Translations under genes and position numbers: made by a program
Source of the DNA: Armatimonadota bacterium
GTDB taxonomy: Bacteria; Armatimonadota; Fimbriimonadia; Fimbriimonadales; Fimbriimonadaceae
NCBI GenBank assembly: GCA_029781035.1
Contig: JAKOXK010000077.1
Span: 1 to 64,000 of the forward strand
DNA length: 64,000 nucleotides
Direction of reading: 5' to 3'
In this document: positions 1 to 9,543 of the stretch, piece after piece
Layout of the letters: each line of letters opens with the position of its first letter
How positions within the stretch are numbered: position 1 is the first letter of the stretch
The notes under the pieces: generated by a model
The model's database searches: none
Seen by the model: the letters and a program-made list of their open reading frames with translations, nothing else
What the model was told of the DNA's origin: nothing

Positions 1-515
1 ACGAGCTGGCCGATCGCGTCTTGATCACCGAACAACGTTTCCTTGGCGATTTGTCCGAGCACGACGACGTCCTGCGCCGATTCATCGTCCCTGAATGCGC
101 GGCCACTCCGGAACCCGACGGGCCTGATCGAGAACCAATCTGGCGTGCACGCGATCACAAACGGGTAAGCGTCTGTCGTTCCCCGACGGACCCCGCCACC
201 TGCAAAAGTGAGCATCGCTACCTCATCAATTCCTGGCACCTTGGCGAGGGCCTGTGCCTGCTCTTCCTGGAGCCAACTTTGACCGCCCAGGTTCGGATTG
301 AAGCCGCTGGCCATGTTCACATGGCCAGGTACGACGATCAATACGTTGACACCCAACCCCTCGACTTGGCCCCGAATGTCCTTTTGAACACCGAGCCCAA
401 TGCTGACTAGCAGGATGATGGCGATGGACGCGACAGCGACTCCCAACGAGCTCAAAACCGCTCTTTGCCAGTGTTCGGCAATGCTCCGGAAGGCGGCCTG
501 AAGGTTCGAGACCAT
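1..515 (-). CDS. MacB/FtsX-like ABC transporter permease, N-terminal part (truncated by window edge)
   Basis: Not in ORF track because it has no stop in the window. Reverse translation from ATG at 515: MVSNLQAAFRSIAEHWQRAVLSSLGVAVASIAIILLVSIGLGVQKDIRGQVE..., typical MacB N-terminal TM plus periplasmic start. Confidence 0.8.
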   Translation of the reverse strand, partial: MVSNLQAAFRSIAEHWQRAVLSSLGVAVASIAIILLVSIGLGVQKDIRGQVEGLGVNVLIVVPGHVNMASGFNPNLGGQSWLQEEQAQALAKVPGIDEVAMLTFAGGGVRRGTTDAYPFVIACTPDWFSIRPVGFRSGRAFRDDESAQDVVVLGQIAKETLFGDQDAIGQL

Positions 516-559
516 CAAAGAGAGTGATACTGGACAGGCGATGGACGGGTCTGGGCCGT

Positions 560-1861
560 TCAGGCCAACTTGGCCCGGGCCTCGAACTCGGCAACCCTCG
601 GGTTGACGACTATGTCTTCGGCGTGGATCGGCCGGACAAGTGAAAGCCCCTCAATGGTTCGACAGCGGCTCAAGGCGACGTACACCTGCCCATGTGCGAA
701 CGCACGCCGATCCAGGTCGACGACCGCACTGTCGAGAGTCAAGCCTTGCGACTTGTGGATCGTCACGGCCCAGGCGAGCCGTAGCGGGATCTGGCGGTAC
801 TCCCCAACGACCTCCTTGCCGATCCTCTGGGTCATGGAGTCCCATTTGTAACGGGTCTTCTCCCAGTTCTCTGGTTCAACCGACACGACTTCCCCGTCTC
901 CAAGCCGAACCTCGACCCCAGATTCTCCAGTTGATGCGACGACACCGATGGTGCCGTTGGACCACTGACGGCCGTTTTTGACGAACATGACCTGTGCCCC
1001 AGGCTTGAGCTGCAACAAGGGGTCAGCAGGGAAGTCACGCTCGAAACTACCTGTCTTTTCGGCTCTGTAGAACCGGGCAGTGGTGGACAGCTTCGCCAGC
1101 GTCGCCGCATTGATAGCGTCTGCCTTTCCGTTGGTCGCGGTCAAGGTCACGGTGTTGGGACGTTCAAGCCGGGCGGCGACGCGTTCGTTGAAATACGACA
1201 GCTCCGAGGGGTCTCCGATGCGGATCTTCTCAAGCGCCCAGAGGAACTCGGGATCCTGCTGTCGATAAACGGTTTCCAGGTTCCAGATGTCGATCCCCGT
1301 CTCTCGGAGGGCGGGGGCGTCAAAGAAGAAAGGGCTCGCGAACCGGTCGGCGATCATTTCCAGGTCCGCTCCAGCCTGAACGACCGGTTCGAGTTGCCTC
1401 ACATCGCCAAAGGCGACCAGCGTCTTGCCTCCGAACGGCAGGTTCCTGCCTGTGTTCGTCCTCAAGGAGAAGTCGACGGCTTCGAGGACATCTGCCCGGA
1501 CCATGGACACCTCGTCGAGGACCAGGCACTGCACCCGATCCAGGAGTCGCTGTTTTGGGTGCCCCTTGCGGAACACAGTGACGCACTCAGGGTCGTTCGT
1601 CAGTGGGCCGAGACTGAGCCCAAAGAAGCTGTGTAGCGTTTGACCACCCACTTGGATCGCGGCAAGGCCGGTCGGTGCCAGAACGACCGTTTCAAGCCGT
1701 GTACCACTGACGAACTCCCGGAGCAGCGTGGATTTGCCCGTACCCGCTCGACCGGTGACGAAGACAAACCGGCCTTCAGGGCCCTGTTCCAAGTCTCTCA
1801 GCACGGCGGCCTGCTCTGGACCCAAGTTCACAGCCGAATGCGACGGCGTAAGAGAATTCAT
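560..1861 (-). CDS. PIF1/RecD-like ATP-dependent DNA helicase (AAA family)
   Basis: Walker A VTGRAGTGKSTLL, Walker B LVLDEVSMV, C-terminal AWAVTIHKSQGLTLDSAVVDL and YVALSRCR motifs. Confidence 0.88.
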   Translation of the reverse strand: MNSLTPSHSAVNLGPEQAAVLRDLEQGPEGRFVFVTGRAGTGKSTLLREFVSGTRLETVVLAPTGLAAIQVGGQTLHSFFGLSLGPLTNDPECVTVFRKGHPKQRLLDRVQCLVLDEVSMVRADVLEAVDFSLRTNTGRNLPFGGKTLVAFGDVRQLEPVVQAGADLEMIADRFASPFFFDAPALRETGIDIWNLETVYRQQDPEFLWALEKIRIGDPSELSYFNERVAARLERPNTVTLTATNGKADAINAATLAKLSTTARFYRAEKTGSFERDFPADPLLQLKPGAQVMFVKNGRQWSNGTIGVVASTGESGVEVRLGDGEVVSVEPENWEKTRYKWDSMTQRIGKEVVGEYRQIPLRLAWAVTIHKSQGLTLDSAVVDLDRRAFAHGQVYVALSRCRTIEGLSLVRPIHAEDIVVNPRVAEFEARAKLA

Positions 1862-1915
1862 ACCGGTAGAAGCGTCAGTTTACTGCCCACATTGCTGGCC
1901 CGAAGATAAACTTGG

Positions 1916-2638
1916 GTGTTCGCTATGAGGACGATTAAACTGTTTGCGCTCGGAGCACTGGTCAGCACAATGGCCATGGCACCGGCATCGTTGGGAAGGC
2001 CAGCCCGATCCATCGGGCCGCTGATTATGCCAGTCGGCGACTCGATCACGCTGGGCGCAGGCTATGACGGTGGCTATCGGGGAATCCTCGAACACATGTT
2101 GAGGGCACACGGTTACACCTTCAAGTTCATTGGTGGCGTGATCGAGAATTCGAAAGCCCTGCTTTACAAGCGCCATGAAGGGCACGGAGGATGGTCGACG
2201 AACGACCTGCTGAACGGTCGCGACGGTCAACCACAAGCAGGGAAGTTGGCGCTCTGGTTGCACAAGTGGAAGCCGGACACGCTGATCGTTATGACTGGGA
2301 CAAACGACGACTGGTGGATCGGCCGTGATGCATGGGCCCAGAAGTACGATAAGGTTCTCCGGACGATCTTTGCCTACAACGCCAACACGAAGGTCGTCAT
2401 GGTGAGCATCCCGAAGTCCAATGACGCCGTCACGGGGAAAGAGGGGGCTGAAGCTATGTGCTACGACATCGTGAAGTCTGCAGTCACCGCTTGGGCTAGG
2501 AAAGGGTACAAGGTCGCGTTCGCAGACTGCTACACAAGCTTCAATCCGCAAACCGACTTGTCAGACAACTACCATCCGAACGAAGCTGGCTACCAGAAGA
2601 TCGCCAACGCGGTCTACACCGCTCTGATCCACATGTGA
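1916..2638 (+). CDS. SGNH/GDSL-family hydrolase, exported
   Basis: Signal peptide; block I PVGDSITLGAGYDGG, GTND block, C-terminal DNYHPNEAGYQKIA (D..H). Start may be ATG 1925. Confidence 0.85.
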   Translation: MFAMRTIKLFALGALVSTMAMAPASLGRPARSIGPLIMPVGDSITLGAGYDGGYRGILEHMLRAHGYTFKFIGGVIENSKALLYKRHEGHGGWSTNDLLNGRDGQPQAGKLALWLHKWKPDTLIVMTGTNDDWWIGRDAWAQKYDKVLRTIFAYNANTKVVMVSIPKSNDAVTGKEGAEAMCYDIVKSAVTAWARKGYKVAFADCYTSFNPQTDLSDNYHPNEAGYQKIANAVYTALIHM

Positions 2639-2640
2639 CC

Positions 2641-3747
2641 CTACTGGATGCTCTTGGGGAACTTGGCGCTCGCTGCAGCCAGGAGCAAGACGGAAAGCGC
2701 GAACAGGGCAGTGAAGCTGGGCCAAAGCTCACCATATCCTGCGCCACGCACGATGACGCCGCGCAAGATGTTCACTTCGTGGGTGAGAGGGATGACACTG
2801 GACAAGAGTTGCAGGAACCCTGGCATCGTCTCTCTCGGGAAGATGAATCCCGAGATCAGCATGGCGGGCATGAAGGTGACGATGGAAAGTTGCAGTGCCT
2901 GTGCTTGATTTTGGGCTACGGCCGATATGAACAGCCCGAGCGATAGAGATCCTACTATGAACGGGAACGAGAGCAGGAACAGCAGAGCAAAGTTCCCAGC
3001 CACCCTGACATCGAAAAGGAAGTAGCCCAAGCAGAGAATGAGGAGCATCTCGCCAGCTGCGAGAACCAGGAACGGCAACAGCTTCCCGAGTATCAGCCCG
3101 AACTTGCCGACCGGAGACACCATCAGTTGCTCGAGCGATCCTTGTTCTCGCTCGCGAACGATGCTGCTCGATGTCAACGCGGTCAGTACGATCTGAAGCA
3201 CGAGACCGATCAGGCCGGGAATCATGAAGACCGCAGTCCGCGAGTTCGGGTTGAACAAGACTGTGATCCGTGGATCGACCATGCTGGTCGTCGTCACCCG
3301 AACGTCACTGCCAGCTTGGACGCCCAGAAATGCAGTCCGCGCCCTGAGCGACACTTGGCTATCGCTCCCGTCGACGAAGACCCCGATTTGGGCCCGCCGA
3401 CCGGCAGCGACGTTTCTTGCGAAGTCTGGTGGCACCACCACGGCGACACGGGCTCGCCCAGAACGGAGCATGTCCACCGCCTCACCCTCAGTGTCGGCTC
3501 TGGTGTCAAAGTCGATGTACTCTGTCGCGTGAAGCCGCTGAATGTACTCACGGCTCTCCCTGGTTCGGTCAAAGTCTACAACAACTGCAGGGATGTGCCG
3601 GACGTCAAAGTCAATTGCATAGCCATAGAGGCAGACTTGAATCACGGGCATCAACACAGCCATGAACAGACTGGCCCGATCGCGCAAGAGATGCTTGACC
3701 TCCTTGCGGGCGACTGCCGACAGCCCACGGAACGGATTGGCTCTCAT
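2641..3747 (-). CDS. ABC-2 type transporter permease (YbhS/YhhJ-like)
   Basis: ARKEVKHLLRDRASLFMAVLMPVIQVCLYGYAI N-terminus, long periplasmic loop, REREQGSLEQLMVSPV and C-terminal TM helices. Confidence 0.9.
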   Translation of the reverse strand: MRANPFRGLSAVARKEVKHLLRDRASLFMAVLMPVIQVCLYGYAIDFDVRHIPAVVVDFDRTRESREYIQRLHATEYIDFDTRADTEGEAVDMLRSGRARVAVVVPPDFARNVAAGRRAQIGVFVDGSDSQVSLRARTAFLGVQAGSDVRVTTTSMVDPRITVLFNPNSRTAVFMIPGLIGLVLQIVLTALTSSSIVREREQGSLEQLMVSPVGKFGLILGKLLPFLVLAAGEMLLILCLGYFLFDVRVAGNFALLFLLSFPFIVGSLSLGLFISAVAQNQAQALQLSIVTFMPAMLISGFIFPRETMPGFLQLLSSVIPLTHEVNILRGVIVRGAGYGELWPSFTALFALSVLLLAAASAKFPKSIQ

Positions 3748-4694
3748 GGCGAATTGAGGCTCCTGGTGAGGGAGACGAAGACGTCTTCCAACGACGGGGT
3801 CGTTGGCCGTATCGACACGTCGTCGAGCCCGGCGGCTCGGACGGCTTGTAGGATCTCTTCATCGGTCGTGTTGGCGTGTACCAACAAGTGGACCTCGGAT
3901 TCGACCAGTGTGGCGTCCAGGCTAAACGGTTGATCGCGCAATGCAGCGAGCCCAAGGGCTGGCGACGGGCATTCAACGGCCAAGCGACGTGTGCCCTCGG
4001 GTGAGACTTCAGGTAGAGACTTGAGGTCGATAGGGGTCCCTCGAACCATCAGCCTCGACATATGAATGTAGGCGATGTCGTCACAGCGCTCGGCCTCGTC
4101 CATGTAGTGGGTCGTCACGAAGAGGGTCTTCCCTTCTGCGGCGAGTTGGAAGAGCAGGTTCCACAGGTCTCGGCGCGCCACGGGGTCGATGCCCGCGGTC
4201 GGTTCGTCAAGAAAGACGAGGTCCGGTTCATGGAGCAAGGCCGAAGCCAAAGCAAGGCGCTGACGCCAGCCGCCCGAGAGAATGCCCGCGCGTCGATCCA
4301 CGTATGGTTGCATGGCCAGGAGTTCGATGACGTCGTCCTTACGCTTCCGCAGCCGTTCGTTCTTGAGCCCGTACACTTCGCCGAAGAAGTCCAGGTTCTC
4401 CGACACGGACAGGTCCTTATAGAGTGCAAAAGATTGGCTCATGTATCCGATCGTCGATTTGACGCTCTCTGGATCTTTGGCGACGTTGAACCCATTGACG
4501 AACGCTGTCCCCGAAGTGGGCAAGAGCAAGCCGGCAAGCATCCGGATGCAGGTGCTCTTTCCGCTTCCATTAGGTCCCAGGAACCCGAAAATCGACCCAC
4601 GTCTGACGCTGATATCCAAGCTGTCTACGGCGGTGAACTCTCCAAACCTCTTTGTCAGCCCGGTCGTGCGGATTGCTAACGTTTCCTCGTTCAT
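3744..4694 (-). CDS. ABC transporter ATP-binding protein
   Basis: GPNGSGKST, LSGGWRQRLALASALLHEPDLVFLDEPTAG; 4-bp overlap with the permease. Confidence 0.93.
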   Translation of the reverse strand: MNEETLAIRTTGLTKRFGEFTAVDSLDISVRRGSIFGFLGPNGSGKSTCIRMLAGLLLPTSGTAFVNGFNVAKDPESVKSTIGYMSQSFALYKDLSVSENLDFFGEVYGLKNERLRKRKDDVIELLAMQPYVDRRAGILSGGWRQRLALASALLHEPDLVFLDEPTAGIDPVARRDLWNLLFQLAAEGKTLFVTTHYMDEAERCDDIAYIHMSRLMVRGTPIDLKSLPEVSPEGTRRLAVECPSPALGLAALRDQPFSLDATLVESEVHLLVHANTTDEEILQAVRAAGLDDVSIRPTTPSLEDVFVSLTRSLNSP

Positions 4695-6148
4695 GGCCAG
4701 TCGCCAATGCGCCGGACGGTTGCCGCCATGCCAGCTTTGACGCGGGTGTCCTTCTCTTGGAGACGAATCCGCACCGCGAAGACCTGTCTGCCCCTCTCTT
4801 CAGGCGTCTGGAGATTGGCAGGTGTGAACTCACCTTGAGTCGCGATGCTCTCGACGACTCCATCGACGTCTCGCGCCAAACCGTCGATAGCGATCTGCAC
4901 AAAGGCGCCGACTTTTATTCTGGCAAGTGCCATCTCCGGTACATAGACGCGTAGCCATATGTCCATCGGGTCGCTCATCCGCAGCACCGGCGCGCCCGGA
5001 CTGAGTAACTCGCCTTGTCCTACAAGCAGTCGCTCGACAACTCCGTCGAGGGGGGCCACGATGACCCTGTCGGCAACCGTGGCGTTCGCACTCTCAGCCT
5101 GTGAGGCCGCCGCAGCCGCCGCCTCGTTCGCAGCACGCCGCTCTTCGGCGCGACTTCCATTCCTCATGGCTTCTAGGCTCGCTTGGGCTTGCGCCACCCT
5201 GGATCTGGCGGCGGCAATGTCTTCGGGCCGGGGGCCCTCGAGCACAAGTCGCAAGTTCTCCTGAGCCACTTTGAGGCTCGCTTCGGCTTCACGGATCTCC
5301 TCGGGCCGGGAGCCGTTGTGCAGGGATTCGTACTGCGCCCTCGCCCGCTGGTAGGCCTGTCTAGACTGATCGAGTTCGGCTTGGGGAGTGCCCTCCCGGG
5401 CCCGTTTCCAGGCCTCTCCCGCTTCACGAGCCTGCTGGGCGAGCGCCCCAGCCTTCGCCTGTGCCGACTCGAACTCGGAGCGGCTCAAGGCACCTTGCTC
5501 GAACAAGGATCGCGAACGATCCGCGTCCTTTTGGGCTTGGTTGGCTTGGATCGCAGCACTCTTGAACCGCGCTTCAGCCTGAGCCCGCTCTTCCGGAGTC
5601 GGTCCCCTTTCCGCTTGCCTCAACCGGGCATCGGCTTCGTCCATTGCCGCTTTGGCAGCGGCAATATCCTCTTTCCGCGGTCCGTGCACGAGAAGGTCGA
5701 GCCGAGCCTTGGCCTCACTAACTTGGGCTCGGGCGATGGCAGCCTCTTCGGGCCGTGATCCATGGATCAGTTTGGCAAGGTTGGCCTGTAGTTCGGCTAC
5801 AACGGCCACCTGTCGGGCCATGTCCTCCTTGCGAGGGCCGGCAACGACCTCTTGGGCCTGGGCTTGCGCCTGCTTCGCAAGGGCCTCGGTGGCTGCCGCC
5901 TGTGCTTGGGTCGGGTTGGCCTCGAGTTCCACTAAGACCGTTCCTTTCTTGACGAACTGCCCTTCGGTCACCAGGATTCGAGAGACACGTCCTGTCACGC
6001 GGCTCGCGAGGTCGCTTGGTTGGGACTCAAAGACTCCCGAAAGACTCGATCGCTTGGCGGCCCTGGACCGGTCTACCCAAATCCCTCCCGCGGTCAGAGC
6101 GAGGACGACAACGACGGGAATGGCGAGTCGGCGTTCAACGGGCACCAC
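4691..6148 (-). CDS. HlyD-family periplasmic adaptor with long repeat-containing alpha-hairpin
   Basis: N-terminal TM, split lipoyl halves (VTGRVSRILVTEGQFVKKGTVLVELE / ADRVIVAPLDGVVERLLVGQGELLSPG); 4-bp overlap with ATPase gene. Confidence 0.92.
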   Translation of the reverse strand: MVPVERRLAIPVVVVLALTAGGIWVDRSRAAKRSSLSGVFESQPSDLASRVTGRVSRILVTEGQFVKKGTVLVELEANPTQAQAAATEALAKQAQAQAQEVVAGPRKEDMARQVAVVAELQANLAKLIHGSRPEEAAIARAQVSEAKARLDLLVHGPRKEDIAAAKAAMDEADARLRQAERGPTPEERAQAEARFKSAAIQANQAQKDADRSRSLFEQGALSRSEFESAQAKAGALAQQAREAGEAWKRAREGTPQAELDQSRQAYQRARAQYESLHNGSRPEEIREAEASLKVAQENLRLVLEGPRPEDIAAARSRVAQAQASLEAMRNGSRAEERRAANEAAAAAASQAESANATVADRVIVAPLDGVVERLLVGQGELLSPGAPVLRMSDPMDIWLRVYVPEMALARIKVGAFVQIAIDGLARDVDGVVESIATQGEFTPANLQTPEERGRQVFAVRIRLQEKDTRVKAGMAATVRRIGDWP

Positions 6149-6752
6149 CGTCCTCCTCGCCGAAGCATACCGAGAAGAGGACTCTGAGAAAGGCCTCTTC
6201 CGCTTCCTCGCCCACTAGGTTGGTGCCGAACACGGTGCCGTAGAGGTGGCGGAACCGGAACCACCCGTCGATGGCCGACATGACGAGCGCCAGGAACATC
6301 TCTGGATCCACACCCTCCGGGATTCCCAGCGTCTGTCCGTCTCGAATGACGCGCTCACGGATCTTTCTGGCCCTTTCGTTGAACTCGGGCGCCACCTGAC
6401 GGTGCTCTAGAGACATCCACGCCATCAGCCGCGTCAAATCGGAGTCTTTTCGATTGGCTTCGAATTTGGCCCGCATCATGTCGGAGATGTGCACCACGCC
6501 ACCGTCCACAAGCCCTTGGGTCACTTCGAAAAAGGGCCGTGTTTTGGCTTGCATCACGGCTCGCCAAAGCTCGTCCTTAGTCGCAAAGTGATAGAGGATC
6601 AGGCTTTTCGTGACGCCAGCTTCCTTGGCAATGTCCGCCATCGACGTGGCCGCAAATCCGTGTGCGGCAAAGAGCTTCGTGGCCGCGGAAAGAATGGCCC
6701 TTCGGTTTGCAGACGGGTCGGCAGAACTGTCTTGTTCAGTCATCGACCGCAT
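6135..6752 (-). CDS. TetR/AcrR-family transcriptional regulator
   Basis: RRAILSAATKLFAAHGFAATSMADIAKEAGVTKSLILYHFATKDELW HTH; first gene of the efflux operon. Confidence 0.93.
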   Translation of the reverse strand: MRSMTEQDSSADPSANRRAILSAATKLFAAHGFAATSMADIAKEAGVTKSLILYHFATKDELWRAVMQAKTRPFFEVTQGLVDGGVVHISDMMRAKFEANRKDSDLTRLMAWMSLEHRQVAPEFNERARKIRERVIRDGQTLGIPEGVDPEMFLALVMSAIDGWFRFRHLYGTVFGTNLVGEEAEEAFLRVLFSVCFGEEDGGAR

Positions 6753-6762
6753 GACACCAGTT

Positions 6763-6780
6763 TGACTGACCGGTCAGTCA
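6763..6780. promoter_or_regulatory. Putative TetR operator, perfect 18-bp palindrome TGACTGACCGGTCAGTCA
   Basis: Exact inverted repeat 10 bp upstream of the tetR start codon. Confidence 0.8.
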
Positions 6781-6828
6781 GGGCCTAGGCACACGTCGAC
6801 ATGGTGGATTACTTACGAAGGGAAATGG

Positions 6829-6901
6829 CCCGGACGAGAGGATTCGAACCTCCGACTTCCACCTCCGGAGGGTGGCGCTCTATCCACTGAGCTACGTCCG
6901 G
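6829..6901 (-). tRNA. tRNA-Arg (anticodon CCG)
   Basis: Reverse complement folds as CCGGACG-TA-GCTC..GAGC-G-CCACC CTCCGGA GGTGG-..-GGAGG TTCGAAT CCTCT-CGTCCGG-G; CCA not encoded. Confidence 0.95.
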
Positions 6902-6937
6902 AACCTGACACCCATGCTACCCGGAAAGTCGCGAGGA

Positions 6938-7378
6938 TCAGGACGAGACTTTCGGAAAGACCACGACCATGTCCACGTCGTTGTCTGGCAGGGGGCCAAA
7001 AACGCGCGAATCGATGGAGACAGGGCTGTTGTCCCCAAGGAGGTAAACGTGGCGGTACGGCAGATGAATTCCCTTGGGCCAACCGGGCAGCGTCGTGTCC
7101 CCGCCAAGCCCAGCTACTCGCTTGATCAGAGTCTCGTGGTCCCATCGGGCGACAACGACATCGCCGCGAGTGGGTTCGTGGTCGAGCCGCTTTGCCAACA
7201 CCAACTGGAAGTTCTTCAAGGTTGGGAGCATGGACTCTCCAACGATGACGACGGGTCGATACGGTTGGATCAGAAAGAGAAATGCCAAGTCGACCGCGAC
7301 CGCATAGGACACGGCCTTTCTCACCTTGTTGGCTGTGTTGTCACGGCGGCGCCGGTCTACCCTTTCGTGAAATTGCAT
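6938..7378 (-). CDS. lepB: Signal peptidase I (S26 family), short
   Basis: GESMLPTL catalytic Ser, RGDVVVAR, LIKRVAGLGGD catalytic Lys, LLGDN.PVSIDSRVFGPL. Start refined to ATG 7378. Confidence 0.88.
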   Translation of the reverse strand: MQFHERVDRRRRDNTANKVRKAVSYAVAVDLAFLFLIQPYRPVVIVGESMLPTLKNFQLVLAKRLDHEPTRGDVVVARWDHETLIKRVAGLGGDTTLPGWPKGIHLPYRHVYLLGDNSPVSIDSRVFGPLPDNDVDMVVVFPKVSS

Positions 7379-7484
7379 GAGCCGATATGTGCGGGACGTG
7401 CCGCTCTCACCCAATAGTTCGGCGACGAACGGCTGACCCGTTATGGATTGATTACGCCAGTTTTTGTCCGGTAACCCGAGGGTC

Positions 7485-8813
7485 CTAGGAATAGGCCGGT
7501 TGGGCCCACTTGGGCGCCATCGCCCGAGACTCGGCCGAGTCGACCATGGAGCGGCCGTTCTTGATGAAGTACTCGAACTCCTCCGGGAACACGCGTATGG
7601 CTCCCGCAACGGGCCACGCGGCCGCATCGCCAAGACCGCAGAAGGACCGCCCGTCGATCTGCTTGGTGATGTCCACCAGAAGCTCCGCGTCGCCGGGTTG
7701 TCCCTTTCCCCTCACAATGCGGTCGAGGATCTGGAACATCCACTTGGTCCCTTCTCGACATGGAGTGCATTTGCCACAGCTTTCGTTGGCGTAGAACTGG
7801 GCCGTGCGCCAGATGAAACTGACGATACATGTGTGTTCATTAAGGAACATGCAGCCTCCCGATCCGACCATCGACTTCACTTCGGCCATCTCTTCGTAGC
7901 CGATGATCGCCCGTTCGCAGTCGGCCGCGTTGATGATGGGCACGCTGCTTCCACCAGGGACGCATGCTTTGAGCATGCCGCCCTTCATGCCACCTGCCAG
8001 GTCAAGGAGCTCCATGAGGGTGGTACCGAACTCGACCTCGTAGTTTCCCGGTTTGTTGACATGCCCACTCACGGAGAAGATCTTGGTCCCACGTGAGTTC
8101 TTTGTCGAGGCGCCCAGAGTCGCGTACCATTCGCCGCCTCGGTCCAAGATGAAGGGAACGCAGGAGTAGGTCTCAACGTTATTGATGATCGTCGGGCAGT
8201 CCCAGAGTCCGGCAACGGTCGGTAGTGGGGCGTGAGGGAACTTCAGTCGCGGCATTCCGCGTTCACCCATCAGGCTGGACATGAGAGCGCTTTCCTCGCC
8301 GCACTCATAGCTGCCCGCCCCGGTGTGAATGTAGAGGTCGAAATCAACGCCGCTGCCCAGGATGTTCTTGCCGAGGTATCCGTTGGCATACGCTTCGTCT
8401 ATCGCCTTCCGCATCGCACGGCACGCGTCGACGAATTCACCTCGAATATAGATATATCCAACCTTGGACTGGGTCGCGTACCCGCCGATTGTCATGCCCT
8501 CGATGACAAGGAATGGCGTGTTCTCCATCAGTTCCTTGTCCTTGAACGTGCCAGGCTCGCCTTCGTCGGCGTTACAGATCATGTAGTGCGGCTTCGTGAT
8601 CTCCTTTTCAATGCCGTTCCACTTGATCCACGCTGGGAACCCTGCTCCGCCGCGACCCCTGAGACCGCTCGCCTTCACGGAATCGATCACGGCCTGGCGC
8701 TCCATCTTAAGGGCTTTGCCGAGGCCCGTGTACCCGCCCTTGGCCAAATATCCCTTGAGCGTCGCGTACTCGGGGTCGTTCGAGTGTTCGAGAAGGAGCT
8801 TCATCTCGGCCAT
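7485..8813 (-). CDS. nuoF: NADH-quinone oxidoreductase subunit F
   Basis: SGLRGRGGAGFPAWIKW, CNADEGEPGTFKD, FYANESCGKCTPCREGT (Fe-S). Confidence 0.96.
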   Translation of the reverse strand: MAEMKLLLEHSNDPEYATLKGYLAKGGYTGLGKALKMERQAVIDSVKASGLRGRGGAGFPAWIKWNGIEKEITKPHYMICNADEGEPGTFKDKELMENTPFLVIEGMTIGGYATQSKVGYIYIRGEFVDACRAMRKAIDEAYANGYLGKNILGSGVDFDLYIHTGAGSYECGEESALMSSLMGERGMPRLKFPHAPLPTVAGLWDCPTIINNVETYSCVPFILDRGGEWYATLGASTKNSRGTKIFSVSGHVNKPGNYEVEFGTTLMELLDLAGGMKGGMLKACVPGGSSVPIINAADCERAIIGYEEMAEVKSMVGSGGCMFLNEHTCIVSFIWRTAQFYANESCGKCTPCREGTKWMFQILDRIVRGKGQPGDAELLVDITKQIDGRSFCGLGDAAAWPVAGAIRVFPEEFEYFIKNGRSMVDSAESRAMAPKWAQPAYS

Positions 8814-8890
8814 GGTGTTTTTGATTCTACTTAGAGGTCATGTCGTCCATTCGGACTTGGTCAGGGCAGGCAGATGAGCCCGCGGAAAAG

Positions 8891-9499
8891 TCACTTGTCG
8901 CCGTCTCGGAGGTGGACTTTGACGACAGCGTCGGAAAGCTGGACTGCGCTAGGAGTCTCAACTTTTCGCAGGTCATCAAGGATCTTGTCCACCATCTCGG
9001 ACGTGACGGGGCCGACGTACTGGTCTCCAATCTGGAGCACGGGCGCACGGTCACAGGCGTCTAGGCATTCCACTTCATGGATCGTGAACATCCCGTCGGG
9101 CGTCGTCTCCCCCAACTTGACGCCGAGCTTCTCTTCGAGATAATCGACGATCCGATAGGCGCCGCACACGTGGCAGCTCAGGCACGTGCACACTTCGATC
9201 ATGTGCCGTCCGGGCTTGTGGGCGGTGTTGTACATTGTGTAGAAGGTCGCCACTCCTTCGACTTCGGCAAAACTTCGGTTGAGTCGGAAGGCGACTTCGG
9301 CGATCGCTTCCGGGGGCAGCCAACCTCCGTACTCACGCTGAGCGATCCATAGGCCAGGCAGAATGCAGCTCTTGAGATCGGGATAGTGGGTCTTGAGCGC
9401 ATCCAACTCCGCGACGGCACTCTCGCTGAACTTTAGGTCAAGTTCCTCGGGGCGCGGTGCCCGGGGCCGAGGGGTGCCGATGGCGACGGTTTCGCTCAT
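8891..9499 (-). CDS. nuoE: NADH-quinone oxidoreductase subunit E
   Basis: VEGVATFYTMYN, CTCLSCHVCGAYRI, ECLDACDRAPVLQI thioredoxin-like 2Fe-2S. Confidence 0.95.
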   Translation of the reverse strand: MSETVAIGTPRPRAPRPEELDLKFSESAVAELDALKTHYPDLKSCILPGLWIAQREYGGWLPPEAIAEVAFRLNRSFAEVEGVATFYTMYNTAHKPGRHMIEVCTCLSCHVCGAYRIVDYLEEKLGVKLGETTPDGMFTIHEVECLDACDRAPVLQIGDQYVGPVTSEMVDKILDDLRKVETPSAVQLSDAVVKVHLRDGDK

Positions 9500-9543
9500 G
9501 AGGCGATTCTACACGCCGACGATTTTTGGGAGTATGACCAACG

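Noticed and set aside
21-594. ORFs 21..410 (+) and 226..594 (-)
   Set aside because: Both lie over the MacB-like permease reading frame (minus, start 515), which has real TM segments and family resemblance.
5183-5758. 191-aa plus ORF in the HlyD gene
   Set aside because: Antisense artefact of the repetitive coiled-coil coding region.
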